This document shows, in pieces, positions 38,429 to 48,148 of a stretch of DNA of 64,000 nucleotides; positions within the stretch are counted from its first letter, which is position 1; the number at the start of each line of letters is the position of its first letter. This DNA comes from Palsa-504 sp963744575. Its GTDB lineage: Bacteria; Actinomycetota; Actinomycetes; Streptosporangiales; Streptosporangiaceae. The notes under the pieces were generated by a model that did not search any database, was not told the DNA's origin, and was given only the letters and a program-made list of their open reading frames with translations. The stretch covers positions 124,001 to 188,000 of the forward strand of contig CAVUUF010000012.1 in assembly GCA_963744575.1 (NCBI GenBank). The letters are read 5' to 3'. Made by a program: the position numbers and the translations under genes.

Positions 38429-41161
38429 TTGCGCTATGACCATAATCCGGGCCAGAGCCCTGACATCGAGGACGCCGGGATACTGGCCCCGGTAGTTCCC
38501 GCGTCGGCCATGAACGAGACGGCGGGAGATGCCGGGGCGCGGCGCTCGACGGCAGGGCGGGGCGCCCCGCATGGCGCGCGGTTCGCGCTGGCGAAGTTCC
38601 GCCCTACGACGCTGCCCGCCACGCTGCTCACCAGGCCGGCGCTGCTCGGGCGGCTGGAGGCGGGAGCCAGCCAGCATCTGACGGTGGTAGTGGGATCGGC
38701 GGGTGCTGGCAAGAGCGTGCTGTTGTCGAACTGGGCGGCCACGCGAGAGGGCGGGGTGACGTCCTGGCTTTCGTGTGATGAGGCCGACGCGGACCCGGTC
38801 CGTTTCTGGGCGGCGTTCATCGCGGCCCCTCAGGCTGTCGCGCCGGGGTTCGGTGCCGATGCGGCTGAGCTGCTCGCGATGGATGGCGTGATGTCCGCCG
38901 ATGTGACCGCCTCGATCGCGAACGATGCCGCGAGGCTGCCGGGCGGGTCGGTGATCGTCGTGGACGATTTCCACGTGGCGGCTGCGGCCGGCCGGAGCAT
39001 GACCGATCTGGTGGAGCGCTGGCCGGCCGGGACCGCGCAGCTGGTGCTGGCCGGACGCGTCGACCCGCCGGTGCGGCTGCACCGGCTGCGGTTGTCCGGT
39101 GAGCTATGCGAGCTTCGCGACGGCGACCTGCATCTTTCGCTGGCTGAGAGCGGTGCCCTGCTCGAGAACTTCGGTGTCCGGGTCGCCCCCGGTGAGCTCG
39201 CGCTGCTGCACGGGCGAAGTGAGGGGTGGGTCGCGGCGCTGCAGATGGCCGCGCTGACGCTGCGGGCCGCCAAGGACCCGGCCCAGATTGCGCGGGCGCT
39301 GGATGTCCGCGGCCATGCGATCGCCGAGTACTTCATCGGTGAGGTCCTCGAGCAGCAGCCACCTGAGGTGGCGGGCTTCATGCTGGAGACTTCTGTCCTG
39401 GACGAGCTGACTGCTGATGCCTGCGCGGCGGTGACCGGCCGGCAGGACGCGGCGGCGCTGCTGCGCAGCATCGAGGCGGCCAACCTGTTCATCGTGGCGC
39501 TCGATGATGACCGGAGGAGTTACCGGTATCACCACCTGGTGCACCACGTGCTGCGCGCGCAGTTGCATGCCATGGATCGCGGGCGGGAGCTCACGCTGCG
39601 GCTCCGGGCAGCGGAGTGGCTGGAGTCCGCGGGCGACACTCGGAGAGCGACCCGCTATTACCTGGCGGCCGGGCAGGCCGACCGGGCACTGGGCTTGCTG
39701 CAGGAGCGGGTGGTGGCCGACTTGTGGCGTGATCCGGCCGCGCCGGCGGCGCTGGACCTCAGCAGGGTCGATCCGTCGCTGCTGACGGGAGTTCCTGAGC
39801 GGCTGCTGGCCCTCGCCGCCGACCTGCTGCTGTGGGGTGACGAGGTTCACGGCGGTCAGTACCTGGACCTGCTGGAACGCACCCGGCCGGTGATCCCGCC
39901 GGACTCGCGGCTGGCGTCCCGGCTAGCAGTGCTGCGGTCGCTGCGCTGCGCGTTGTCCGGCGAGGCCACCGAGACAGTGCGCTATGGCCTCGCGGCGCGG
40001 GGCATCGAAGAGCGCACCCGGCTCGGGGACGAGTGGGGTTCCGGCGTGCCCCTGCTGCTGGTGCGTGCCTACACCTGGCTGGAGGACTTCGCGGCGGTCG
40101 ACCGCGAGGCAGCCGCGGCGCAGGCGATGGCCGCGGCTGCCGAGCCGGCCAGGCTGGTGGATCTGCGGGGCGCGCGGGCGCTTGCGTGGTTCGAGGCCGG
40201 CCGCCTGGCCGAGGCCGCCAGGGCCGCCCGGGCCGCCAGGGCCGACGCGAGGCGGCTGGGATTTGAGCAGCATCCCTTCGCAATCGATTACCTGCGCGTC
40301 CTGGCAGGCGCCGCGCTGGAGCAGCGCGATCTCGGCACCGCGGAGCGTCTCACCGAGCGTGCGCTGTCGATATCTGAGCGCTTCCGGCCCGTCTTTGCGT
40401 TCCTCGCCCTGCTCGACCGGGCCGGGATCTGGGCGGCCCGCGGGCAGATCCACGAGGCGCTGGCCACGATCGACGCAGCGCGCCTCGTCCTGGCCGGGAC
40501 GACATCCGTGCTGCTGGCGCGGGCCGACGAGCTCGAGGCACAGCTGCGCTTGTCACTCGGCGACCTGCGCTCGGCCGCCGAACTGGCGGACGGGCTTCCC
40601 GCCACCCGGCGCGGCCTGCTGCTGGCCAGGGTCGCGCTCGCCGCCAGCGATCACCACGCCGCGGCGGAACACCTGGACGCGGCGTCGCTGGGGGAGCTGA
40701 CGCCACGAGCCGCGCTGGTCCGCCAGGTGCTCCTGGCCGCCGCCGCCATCGAACGCGGCGACCTCAAGGCGGCTGGCATCGTGGGCGATGTGCTCCACAG
40801 GGCACGTCACGAAGGCTTCCTCCATACCGTCGTGACGACGGCGCCCCACGTGACGCGCTACCTGGTCGAGCATTCGGCCGACGCGATGCCCGACCCGTTC
40901 CTGCAGCGGATCATCGGCGCGGCCCTGGAGGTCCGCGCCACACACCCCGAACCAGCCGGCCGGATCCTTATCGCGCCGCTGTCCGATGCGGAGCTGCGCG
41001 TCCTGAAACTGCTGCCGACCACCAGCTACGTGCAGATAGCCGCCACTCTTTACATCTCCATAAACACCGTGAAGACCCACCTGCGGTCGATCTACCAGAA
41101 GCTGGGATCGTCGTCGCGCTCGGAAGCGATCGAGCGAGCCGTGGAACTGCGCCTGCTCTGA
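38429..41161 (+). CDS. Large ATP-binding LuxR-family (MalT-like) transcriptional regulator
   Basis: TTG 38429 is six bases after GGAGGG and is taken as start; ATG 38510 is an alternative. The 910-aa protein has an N-terminal STAND ATPase. Walker A is VVGSAGAGKSVLLSNWAA (about residues 87-104), Walker B-like SVIVVDDFHVA (about 173-183), and LVLAGRVDPPVRLHRLRLSG follows. The long middle is TPR-like (LAGAALEQRDLGTAERLTER). The C-terminal LuxR HTH is LSDAELRVLKLLPTTSYVQI, NTVKTHLRSIYQKLGSSSRS. Such proteins activate transcription on ligand and ATP binding. No target is evident. Confidence 0.93.
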   Translation: MRYDHNPGQSPDIEDAGILAPVVPASAMNETAGDAGARRSTAGRGAPHGARFALAKFRPTTLPATLLTRPALLGRLEAGASQHLTVVVGSAGAGKSVLLSNWAATREGGVTSWLSCDEADADPVRFWAAFIAAPQAVAPGFGADAAELLAMDGVMSADVTASIANDAARLPGGSVIVVDDFHVAAAAGRSMTDLVERWPAGTAQLVLAGRVDPPVRLHRLRLSGELCELRDGDLHLSLAESGALLENFGVRVAPGELALLHGRSEGWVAALQMAALTLRAAKDPAQIARALDVRGHAIAEYFIGEVLEQQPPEVAGFMLETSVLDELTADACAAVTGRQDAAALLRSIEAANLFIVALDDDRRSYRYHHLVHHVLRAQLHAMDRGRELTLRLRAAEWLESAGDTRRATRYYLAAGQADRALGLLQERVVADLWRDPAAPAALDLSRVDPSLLTGVPERLLALAADLLLWGDEVHGGQYLDLLERTRPVIPPDSRLASRLAVLRSLRCALSGEATETVRYGLAARGIEERTRLGDEWGSGVPLLLVRAYTWLEDFAAVDREAAAAQAMAAAAEPARLVDLRGARALAWFEAGRLAEAARAARAARADARRLGFEQHPFAIDYLRVLAGAALEQRDLGTAERLTERALSISERFRPVFAFLALLDRAGIWAARGQIHEALATIDAARLVLAGTTSVLLARADELEAQLRLSLGDLRSAAELADGLPATRRGLLLARVALAASDHHAAAEHLDAASLGELTPRAALVRQVLLAAAAIERGDLKAAGIVGDVLHRARHEGFLHTVVTTAPHVTRYLVEHSADAMPDPFLQRIIGAALEVRATHPEPAGRILIAPLSDAELRVLKLLPTTSYVQIAATLYISINTVKTHLRSIYQKLGSSSRSEAIERAVELRLL

Positions 41162-41754
41162 GACCACCCCCATGGGAAGATGAGTTTCGGCATCGCGGCT
41201 GGCCGACGGCCAGCCCGGTCGCGGTGGCCGCGGGACCACGGCATTGCCCGGGAAATGAGTCGCCTTCGTTTTGCCGGCGGAACGGTCATGACCGTCCCGT
41301 CGGCATTTCCACGGGTCGAAGCTTCCAGCAGGGCCACTAGCAGGGGATTTCCTGAGAACCGCGCAAATGCCGCAACGCGTGCAGGCGCCTGACCATCTGT
41401 CCCTGCGACCACGCTTACTGTCCCCGGTCCTCATCGAGCATGGCTCGCGCCGCCCGGTAGTGATCCTGCTGGTCGCCGGCACCGTGGAGCAACCGCGGTA
41501 GCGGGTTCTGCCGAAACCGGTCGGCGGGATCACCCTGAAAAGATGATGCCGGCAGCCTCTGCCCGGCGCAGATTCGGTCGCAGGGACAACGCAGTAACGG
41601 CCGCGGCACCGTGCCCCGAATACGGGTTGATGACCTGCCTTGCAGGAGCACAAGGGCCGAGCTATCGCAAGTGGGCACTGGCCGGCGGTATCACGCGCTG
41701 CGATACCGGAGGGATTGCCATGACTGTGACGGCTGATCGTGCAGCGGCCAGGAA
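41162..41754. other. Gap with a short palindrome, no gene
   Basis: ACGGTCATGACCGT (41282-41295) is a perfect 14-bp palindrome, a plausible operator shape but unassigned. Frames on both strands are unconvincing. It follows the large regulator and precedes a channel fragment. Confidence 0.45.
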
Positions 41755-42075
41755 ATGGTGCTCGGACCCGAGGCGCCCATGATCGCCCTCGGCGGCGGGC
41801 TTGGCGTCCTTGCGGTCCGCCTGGTCAAGCGGGACGCCCCGCCCAGGACTGCCACGGTGGTGGCCGCGGCGGGGAGCTTCGCCGCCATCAGCACACTGCT
41901 TGGCTCGCCGCTGCTCGGGGCGTTCCTGCTAATGGAGGCCTCCGGGCTGGGCGGTGCCATGCTGGAGCTTGTGCTAGTGCCCGGTCTGCTGGCCGCTGGC
42001 ATCGGTTCGCTGGTGTTCACCGGCCTGGACCGCGGCGGCTTGCTCAGCTTCGGTGAGCCCGCGCACCTGGCGTGA
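41755..42075 (+). pseudogene. ClC-type chloride channel, internal fragment
   Basis: The frame starts MVLGPEAPMIALGGGLGVLA, continuing FAAISTLLGSPLLGAFLLME, ASGLGGAMLELVLVPGLLAA, GIGSLVFTGLD. In ClC channels GxxxGPEGP/xxPEAP begins the second selectivity helix. Both the N-terminal helices and the C-terminal half are missing. It is an isolated internal piece. Confidence 0.7.
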
Positions 42076-42297
42076 CGTCCCAGCGGTGCCCGTGAGCTGG
42101 GCTACAAGGATCCGGTCAGCATCAGGCCCGGGGTGACCTTGATTCATTGAGACAGGATCGAACATGAGTACATAAAAGCAAGGGAGCTAGACCTGTTCCC
42201 TGCGGTGATGCAGCGCTTGCAGCGCGCCGCCCTGGCCCACGACGTCGGCAATGCACGGGGACGCCCGGCGAGGTTGATCATCTGCGCAAGGCGCTCA

Positions 42298-43058
42298 GGT
42301 ATCCGGGTGGATCGTGGCCCAGTCGGCGGCCATGTCGATCACGGTCCACTTGTGCCCGGCGGCGGCGGCGGCGAGGATCTGGTTGGTGCCGCTGCCCAGG
42401 ATGGGGTCGCGGTTGTAGGCGTATTCCCGGTCGCCGTCGGTGTGGTGGACGACCAGTTGCAGGGTCCGGGATGGGCTGGCTGCGGTCCACTGGAGCATGG
42501 CCAGGTCGCCGTCGGTGTTCCCGGCGGCCATAATCGGGCGCTGCCCGACGTGCCGTGGATCGAGCTGGGCTTTTGCGGCCCGTCGTCGATGATCAAGCCG
42601 GTGGCGTTCTTGACGAGTTCGGGGCCGCCGTCGCCGACGCGGAACTCGGTGTCGCCGACGCTGCCGATCACCCGGTGCGGCGGCAGACCGTAGACATCGG
42701 CGGTCCAGGTTCGCATGAAGTCGGTGCCGCCGCCGGAGAAGATCCAGCAGGAGAAGCCGTTACGGTCCAGCAGGCCGAGCAGCTCCAGCATCGGCTGGTA
42801 CACCGTCGCCGGGTAGGGCCGCCCGAAACGCGGGTGCCGGGCCGAGGCCAGCCAGCTCCGGCAGACGGCGTCGAATTCACCGGTGGTGATGCCCGCGTGG
42901 GTGAGCGCCAGCAGCTTGATCAATGCCGCCATCCCGCCCGCGCGCAGCTCTTCGGGGCTGGTGGGATGACCCAGCTCGGCCGCCCGGTCCAGCGCGAAGA
43001 CCAGCTGGGCGTACACGGGCTGTTCGGTCCACAACGTGCCGTCATTATCGGCCATCAC
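42298..43058 (-). pseudogene. HAD-superfamily phosphatase, frameshifted
   Basis: The start region reads ADNDGTLWTEQPVYAQLVFA, where D-N-D-G-T is HAD motif I (normally FDNDGTLW). CWIFSGGGTDFMRTWTADVY and HRVIGSVGDTEFRVGDGGPE lead to VKNATGLIIDDGPQKP. A frameshift near 42562 moves the rest (RPIMAAGNTDGDLAMLQWTA, HHTDGDREYAYNRDPILGSG) into another frame ending at about 42298. It resembles haloacid-dehalogenase-like phosphatases encoded beside sulfatases; here the sulfatase gene is the next upstream gene on the same strand, 76 bases away. Confidence 0.75.
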
Positions 43059-43134
43059 GTGGAGGGCCAGCGGAGCCCCGGCACGGTGAGGACCGGGCCG
43101 GGGTCTCGGCAGGTCATTTTATCCGGCGCCGCGC

Positions 43135-45492
43135 TTACTCACGGGCTAGCATCGCCTGCGCTTCGCGTTCGAGGTCGACGTAGGGATCGCCGCTGACGTC
43201 GACGGCGACCCGGTTGATCGTGCCGCCGGTAAAGCGGTACGGCGCTCCGTTCGGGTAGTCCGCCGTGACCGGCTCGCCGCTGTCACGGCCCACGCACAGG
43301 CCCTCGCCGGCGAGCATGAACGTTCCCGGCTGGGTTTTGATCCGGCCTTCGCCGACCTTCTGGTCCCCGTGGTACAGGGACAGGATTCCGGTCGACACGT
43401 GGGGCGGGTCCTCGCCGTCCTTTTCGAAGGACGCCGACAGGATCAGGTCCTGCCCGGTGGGCACGTCCTGGGTGCTGTCGATCTTCTGCTCCATCATCCC
43501 GACGAAGTTGTTGACGTAGTGCAGCCGGTTGTCCTTCACGTACAGGGCGTGGCCGCCGAACCGGGACCCGTGCGCGAATAGGACCCCTTCCGCGCCGGGG
43601 GCGGGGATATCGACCAGGGCCCCGATCGTGAAGGACCGGTTGCGGATGTTCACCGCCTGCGCCTCAGGCACCTCGGCGGTGTCGGGGAAGTAGGTGTAGC
43701 GGTCGCGGGGAGAGGCCAGCTGGGGCCGCGGCGTGGTAATGATCTCGAGGGGAGACCGGTCATCGAGCGGGAAGGCGCCGTTGTCGCCGGCCTCGGCATA
43801 CCACAGGTTGACCAGCTCCCGGACCTTCTCCGGGTGCTCGGCGGCCAGGTCGTGCAGCTCGGCGCGGTCGACATCGGTGTGGTACAGCTCCCAGGTGTCG
43901 TCGTTGAAGTCGCTCCAGCCGCTGAGCGTCGGGTGGGTAGTAACCGCCTTCCAGCCGTCGTGCCAGATCCCGCGTGAGCCGAGCATGGAGTAGAACTGGG
44001 TCTTGCGGGCCGACGGCGCGGACGGGTCATCCACGCTGTAGCGCATGCTCACGCCGTCGAACCGGCTCTGCACGTGGCCCTTGATCGCGGCGGGGGCCTC
44101 GATGCCCAGGGTGTCCAGGATGGTCGGCACGATGTCGATGGCGTGGTGGTACTGGTGGCGCATCTCGCCCTGGCCGGCCGTGACCGAGGGCCAGGAGATG
44201 ATGCACGGATCGGCGGTGCCGCCGTTGAACTCGTACCGCTTCCACATCTTGAACGGCGTGTTGAAGGCCATCGCCCAGCCGTTGGGGTAGTGATTGTAGG
44301 TCTTGGTCCCGCCGAGCTCGTCCAGCATCGCCAGGTTCGCCTGGATATTGTCGGGGATGCCGTTAGCGAACAACATCTCGTTGACCGATCCGTCGGGGCC
44401 GCCCTCGCCGCTGGCGCCGTTGTCCGATACCAGGATCACCAGCGTGTTCTCGCGTTGCCCGGATTCCTCCAGGTAGTCGAGCAGCCGGCCGATGTGGTGG
44501 TCGGCGTGGGCCAGGAACCCGGCATAGACCTCGGCCATCCGGGCGAACAGCCGCTTCTCCTCGGCCGACAGCGAATCCCACGGCCTGGTGACGTCTAGCG
44601 GCGGGAACGGCTGGCCCTCGGGCCCCGTGCGGGTCTCGGGCGTGCCGATCGGGTTGACCGGGGGCAGCTCGGTGGCGGCCGGGACGATGCCCAGCTGCTT
44701 CTGCCGGGCCAGCGTCTGCTCTCGCATCGCCTCATACCCCATGTCGAAACGGCCCTTGAACTTGTCGGCCCACTCCTTCGAGACGTGGTGCGGCGCATGC
44801 GCGGCGCCGGGCGCGTAATAGAGGAAGAACGGCTTGTCCGGCGCGACCGTCTTGGCGTCCTTGATGAACTCGATCGCCTTGTCGGTCAGGTCCTCGGTCA
44901 GGTGGTAACCCTCGGCCGGTGACTTCGGCTGGTCGACCGGGTGGTTGTCGTAGACCAGGTCCGGATACCACTGGTTGGTCTCGGCGCCCAGGAACCCGTA
45001 CCAGCGCTCGAACCCGCGGCCCGATGGCCAGTTCCGCCGGGTCGAGGCGACGTTCATCTCCACGGTCGGGCACAGGTGCCACTTGCCCACCATGTAGGTA
45101 TTCCAGCCCCGCTCGCCCAGGATCTCGGGCAGCATGCCGTGTTCCGGCGGGATGGTGCCGCTGGCGTTCGGGAACCCGATCGCGGCCTCGGTGATGCAGG
45201 CCATCGAGTTGCGGGTGTGGTTGCGCCCGGTGAGCAGGCACGACCGGGTCGGCGAGCACAACGCCGTGGTATGCCACTGCGTGTAGCGGATCCCATCGTC
45301 TGCGATCCGGTTGATGTTCGGCGTCTCGATCGGGCCGCCGTAACACGACATGGCCGAGAACCCGACATCGTCCAGCACGATGTAGACGACGCTGGCCGCA
45401 CCGTCGGGAGCCTTCGGCGGCTCGAACGGCTCCCAGTCCGGCACCGAGTCCCGGATATCGACGTTGATCGTTCCCTTGAACGGCTTGGTCAT
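43135..45492 (-). CDS. Arylsulfatase
   Basis: ATG 45492 (MTKPFKGTINVDIRDS) lies six bases after AAGGAG, giving 785 aa. The type I sulfatase motif ALCSPTRSCLLTGRNH has Cys (C-x-P-x-R) that a formylglycine-generating enzyme must oxidise. The metal-binding VVYIVLDDVGFSAMSCYGGP (two Asp), the downstream VGKWHLCP (Lys/His) and LVILVSDNGASGEGG (Asp/Asn) are all present. It hydrolyses sulfate esters of aryl or other organic compounds. The C-terminal about 200 residues form a jelly-roll-like extra domain (HYVNNFVGMMEQKI). No FGE or sulfate transporter is seen in the window. Confidence 0.93.
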   Translation of the reverse strand: MTKPFKGTINVDIRDSVPDWEPFEPPKAPDGAASVVYIVLDDVGFSAMSCYGGPIETPNINRIADDGIRYTQWHTTALCSPTRSCLLTGRNHTRNSMACITEAAIGFPNASGTIPPEHGMLPEILGERGWNTYMVGKWHLCPTVEMNVASTRRNWPSGRGFERWYGFLGAETNQWYPDLVYDNHPVDQPKSPAEGYHLTEDLTDKAIEFIKDAKTVAPDKPFFLYYAPGAAHAPHHVSKEWADKFKGRFDMGYEAMREQTLARQKQLGIVPAATELPPVNPIGTPETRTGPEGQPFPPLDVTRPWDSLSAEEKRLFARMAEVYAGFLAHADHHIGRLLDYLEESGQRENTLVILVSDNGASGEGGPDGSVNEMLFANGIPDNIQANLAMLDELGGTKTYNHYPNGWAMAFNTPFKMWKRYEFNGGTADPCIISWPSVTAGQGEMRHQYHHAIDIVPTILDTLGIEAPAAIKGHVQSRFDGVSMRYSVDDPSAPSARKTQFYSMLGSRGIWHDGWKAVTTHPTLSGWSDFNDDTWELYHTDVDRAELHDLAAEHPEKVRELVNLWYAEAGDNGAFPLDDRSPLEIITTPRPQLASPRDRYTYFPDTAEVPEAQAVNIRNRSFTIGALVDIPAPGAEGVLFAHGSRFGGHALYVKDNRLHYVNNFVGMMEQKIDSTQDVPTGQDLILSASFEKDGEDPPHVSTGILSLYHGDQKVGEGRIKTQPGTFMLAGEGLCVGRDSGEPVTADYPNGAPYRFTGGTINRVAVDVSGDPYVDLEREAQAMLARE

Positions 45493-45550
45493 CCTGCGCT
45501 CCTTCATCGACCCCGGTAACCGGGATCTGGGTCCGGCGGTTGCTCGGCGC

Positions 45551-45850
45551 CTAACCGCCCAGCAGCCTGGCCTTGGCAACGGCGAATTCGTCGTCAGTCA
45601 GCGCGCCCTGCTCGTGCAAGACCGCGAGCTGGCTCAGCTGATCGGGCATCGACGGTGCCCCGGCGGGCGCGTCCTGGGCCGGAGGGTCCGGAGCGGCCGG
45701 AGCCTGCTGCTCCAGGTTGTCGAGACGTTCGTCCTGAGCGTTCTCCTGCTGTTCCCCTTCCGCTGACCGCCGCGCGACGCTCTTGCCTGCGACATAGGCG
45801 CCACCCCCCACCACGGCTGCGCGCATCAGCGGGCGTCGTCGACGGAACAT
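45551..45850 (-). CDS. SHOCT-domain small protein
   Basis: ATG 45850 encodes 99 aa: a basic membrane-anchoring N-terminus (FRRRRPLMRAAVVGGGAYVA), a Gln/Pro-rich linker, and the C-terminal SHOCT motif (SMPDQLSQLAVLHEQGALTD, DEFAVAKARLLGG). SHOCT domains are short oligomerisation or interaction motifs. The stop lies 58 bases before the sulfatase start, so the two genes are probably co-transcribed. Confidence 0.85.
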   Translation of the reverse strand: MFRRRRPLMRAAVVGGGAYVAGKSVARRSAEGEQQENAQDERLDNLEQQAPAAPDPPAQDAPAGAPSMPDQLSQLAVLHEQGALTDDEFAVAKARLLGG

Positions 45851-46004
45851 GACAGCCTCCTCAGGTCACGGCTGGCAGCGGACTGCTCCGCATGAGCCAC
45901 CTGCGCTGAGAGTCGCACGTCCTCGGCATGCGGGCACCACCCTTCCGGGGTGGTACAGCGCAATCGGGTCGTGCCGGCCGACACGAGTCACACCTTCCCG
46001 CAGA

Positions 46005-46102
46005 TCGCCACGTGGCGCAGCTCGCTGGCCCGGGAAGATCCAGCGCACCTCGAGGCTGCGGAGTCCCCCGGTGACTGGGCCCTCGGGCGGTTCAGCCGTC
46101 AT
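46005..46102 (-). pseudogene. N-terminal remnant of the 26.3-kb hypothetical protein
   Basis: ATG 46102 begins MTAEPPEGPVTGGLRSLEVR, WIFPGQ, close to MTAEPPHTPVTEAARSLEVP at 26274, and the DNA is similar over about 85 bases. After GQ the sequences diverge. It shows a second copy of this family in the accessory region, reduced to its start. Confidence 0.5.
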
Positions 46103-46500
46103 CTCCTACGCGCTAGCCCTGGCCTTGCCGGCCAGTTCGGTGCGTTTCGGGCCCATGCCCAGGCAGCCAGGCGCTGCGCGGGCCCTTATGACCGGGCGGG
46201 GCTGGGAATGGCCTGGAACCCGGATTAGGCGCACGATCAGTGCTCCGGCCAGTAGCGCGGCCGCGCCAGGACGCCTGCCAGGGACTCTTCCATCGTGGTT
46301 CTAGCCGTGGCGGATGGTGCAGAATGGGCGCCGGTGTGGTCCGACCGGTGAAGGGTACGGTCCACGCTGGGGTCATACGTGCCTGGCTTGGTGACCGGCA
46401 TCATCGCCATGACGGCAGTTGACTCGGGCGGCCGTTGCGGGCACTGCGGGCGCGCGGTTACATTGCTGAGCATTCGATCAGCGCCGGATGGGGCCGTGTG
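46103..46500. other. Gap without a recognisable gene
   Basis: About 400 bases before the enoyl-CoA hydratase. It must carry that gene's promoter, but no clear box is visible to me. An open frame from 46435 extends upstream of the chosen start without RBS support. Confidence 0.4.
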
Positions 46501-47388
46501 ATGAGCGAGTTCAGCCAGATACGGTACGAGAGCGCCGACCGCGTCGCCACGATCACGCTGCACCGGCCCGACCGGCTCAACGCATTCACCACGACGATGG
46601 CCCGCGAACTTGTCGCCGCCTTCGGCGCTGCCGACGCCGACGACGACGTGCGCGTGGTGCTGATGACCGGCGCCGGCCGCGCCTTCTGTGCCGGGGCCGA
46701 CCTCGGGCGGGGGGCGAGCACGTTCGATGCCACCGATCCGGTCCGGGCCGCCGAGCGCGCCGGTTTCGAGACGATCGGCGGGGTGCCGCGCGACGGGGGC
46801 GGTACGGTGTCGCTGCGGATCGCCGCCTCACGCAAACCCGTGATCGTCGCCGTCAACGGGCCCGCCGTCGGGGTCGGCGCCACGATGACGCTGCCTGCAG
46901 ACGTACGGATCGCCGGGCAGTCGGCGCGGTTCGGGTTCGTGTTCGCACGCCGCGGCCTGGTCCCGGAGGCCGCGTCGAGCTGGTTCCTGCCCAGGGTTGT
47001 CGGCATCTCGCAGGCGATGGAGTGGGTAGCCACGGGCCGGGTGTTCGACGCGGCAGAAGCGCTCGGCGGCCGGCTCGTCTCCCGCGTACTGCCCGACGAC
47101 GAGCTGCTGCCCGCCGCACGGGCGCTCGCCGCTGAGATCGCCGAGAACACCTCGGCAGTCTCGGTAGCGCTTGCCAGGCAGCTCATGTGGTCGATGCTCG
47201 GCACCGCCACCCCGTGGGAGGCGCACCGGCTCGATTCGCTCGCCATGTTCCGGCTCGGGCAGAGCGCGGATGTCGTGGAGGGCGTCACCTCGTTCCTGGA
47301 GAAACGCCCGCCGAGGTTCCCCGGCCGGGTCGCTGATTTCGCCGGTGTCGTCCCGTTGTGGCCGCTCCGGCCGGAGACCATGGACTGA
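46501..47388 (+). CDS. Enoyl-CoA hydratase/isomerase family protein
   Basis: ATG 46501 (MSEFSQIRYESADRVATITL) is the family-typical start, giving 295 aa. Crotonase motifs are RPDRLNAFTTTMARELVAAF, the oxyanion-hole region GRAFCAGADLGRG, and ASRKPVIVAVNGPAVGVGAT. SARFGFVFARRGLVPEAASS has the catalytic-loop Glu seen in many active members. It is slightly longer than the typical 260 aa, with an insert after GADLGRG. The likely role is beta-oxidation or a related CoA step; the substrate is unknown. Confidence 0.9.
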   Translation: MSEFSQIRYESADRVATITLHRPDRLNAFTTTMARELVAAFGAADADDDVRVVLMTGAGRAFCAGADLGRGASTFDATDPVRAAERAGFETIGGVPRDGGGTVSLRIAASRKPVIVAVNGPAVGVGATMTLPADVRIAGQSARFGFVFARRGLVPEAASSWFLPRVVGISQAMEWVATGRVFDAAEALGGRLVSRVLPDDELLPAARALAAEIAENTSAVSVALARQLMWSMLGTATPWEAHRLDSLAMFRLGQSADVVEGVTSFLEKRPPRFPGRVADFAGVVPLWPLRPETMD

Positions 47389-47433
47389 ACGTCACTGGCT
47401 CTCGGCCCCCCGCGGCCACGCAGGTTTACCCAG

Positions 47434-47825
47434 GGGACGCGCGCCGTGGACCCGCCGGTAGCCCCAGAGCGGGTTCTCCTTGGCCAGGCGGCGGCAAGCC
47501 GGGCGATGCTGCGGACAGTCGCCAGCCTGCCGGGCCTACGCCGCTTGCTCGTGTCGTACTTTCTCGCGGCGAGCTTGCGGTGCCAGGCCAGCAGCGTTGC
47601 GGGCGTCACCGGAAAGACCCCGGCCCAGCGTCGCGGGATGAACCGCGTGAGGGCGGCGAACCAGGCCCGGTCGGCTGGCTCGTACCGTCCCCGCCCGGCC
47701 TTCCGGCGCAGCACCGCGTTCTCGTGCCGGAGCACCAGCAACTCAGCGTGCTTGGCATGGTCCCCGCGGAACACCAGGGCAATCAGGCCAAATGACCAGC
47801 GCATGAACCGAACCCGAATCTGCAT
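47434..47825 (-). pseudogene. Integrase-core transposase, N-terminal part
   Basis: Starting at ATG 47825 or 47804 it reads MRWSFGLIALVFRGDHAKHA, ELLVLRHENAVLRRKAGRGR, YEPADRAWFAALTRFIPRRW and VTPATLLAWHRKLAARKYDT. A frameshift near 47500 leads to RLAKENPLWGYRRVHG, after which similarity stops at about 47434. This is the DNA-binding N-terminal region of the transposase type whose rve half is at 35515-35963. No inverted-repeat ends are found. Confidence 0.65.
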
Positions 47826-47905
47826 CGAGCGAGAGCGCCGCGGCGGCTACAGCGCCCGGCAACGCTACCCGCGGGCCCCGCAGGAAGACCAAACCGCCTG
47901 CTGAC

Positions 47906-48148
47906 GTGCCAGACGTCGCTGTACCGCTTGAGCCTCGGCAGATTTGGTTGGATCAGGAAAACGACTTGCGGCTCAGTGAGTGCGAGTACGCCAACGTTCG
48001 CAAGGGTGGTCGCAAGGTCATCAGCCGCAGCTCCGTTGTACGTCTTGCGCTCGATCGGCTTCGGGACACCATGTCATCCGATCAGATCACCGAGCTGCTG
48101 GCCGCTCGCGAGCCCGTCCAGACGTCTCGAGGTCGCCCTCGCCGCTAA
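47906..48148 (+). CDS. Small ribbon-helix-helix-like protein
   Basis: GTG 47906 gives 80 aa: DLRLSECEYANVRKGGRKVI, SRSSVVRLALDRLRDTMSSD, QITELLAAREP. The pattern of a short strand followed by a Ser-capped helix resembles antitoxin-like RHH or a segregation/regulation protein, but this is a weak guess. It ends in TAA, and the same frame continues straight into an HNH-like remnant. Confidence 0.5.
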   Translation: MPDVAVPLEPRQIWLDQENDLRLSECEYANVRKGGRKVISRSSVVRLALDRLRDTMSSDQITELLAAREPVQTSRGRPRR

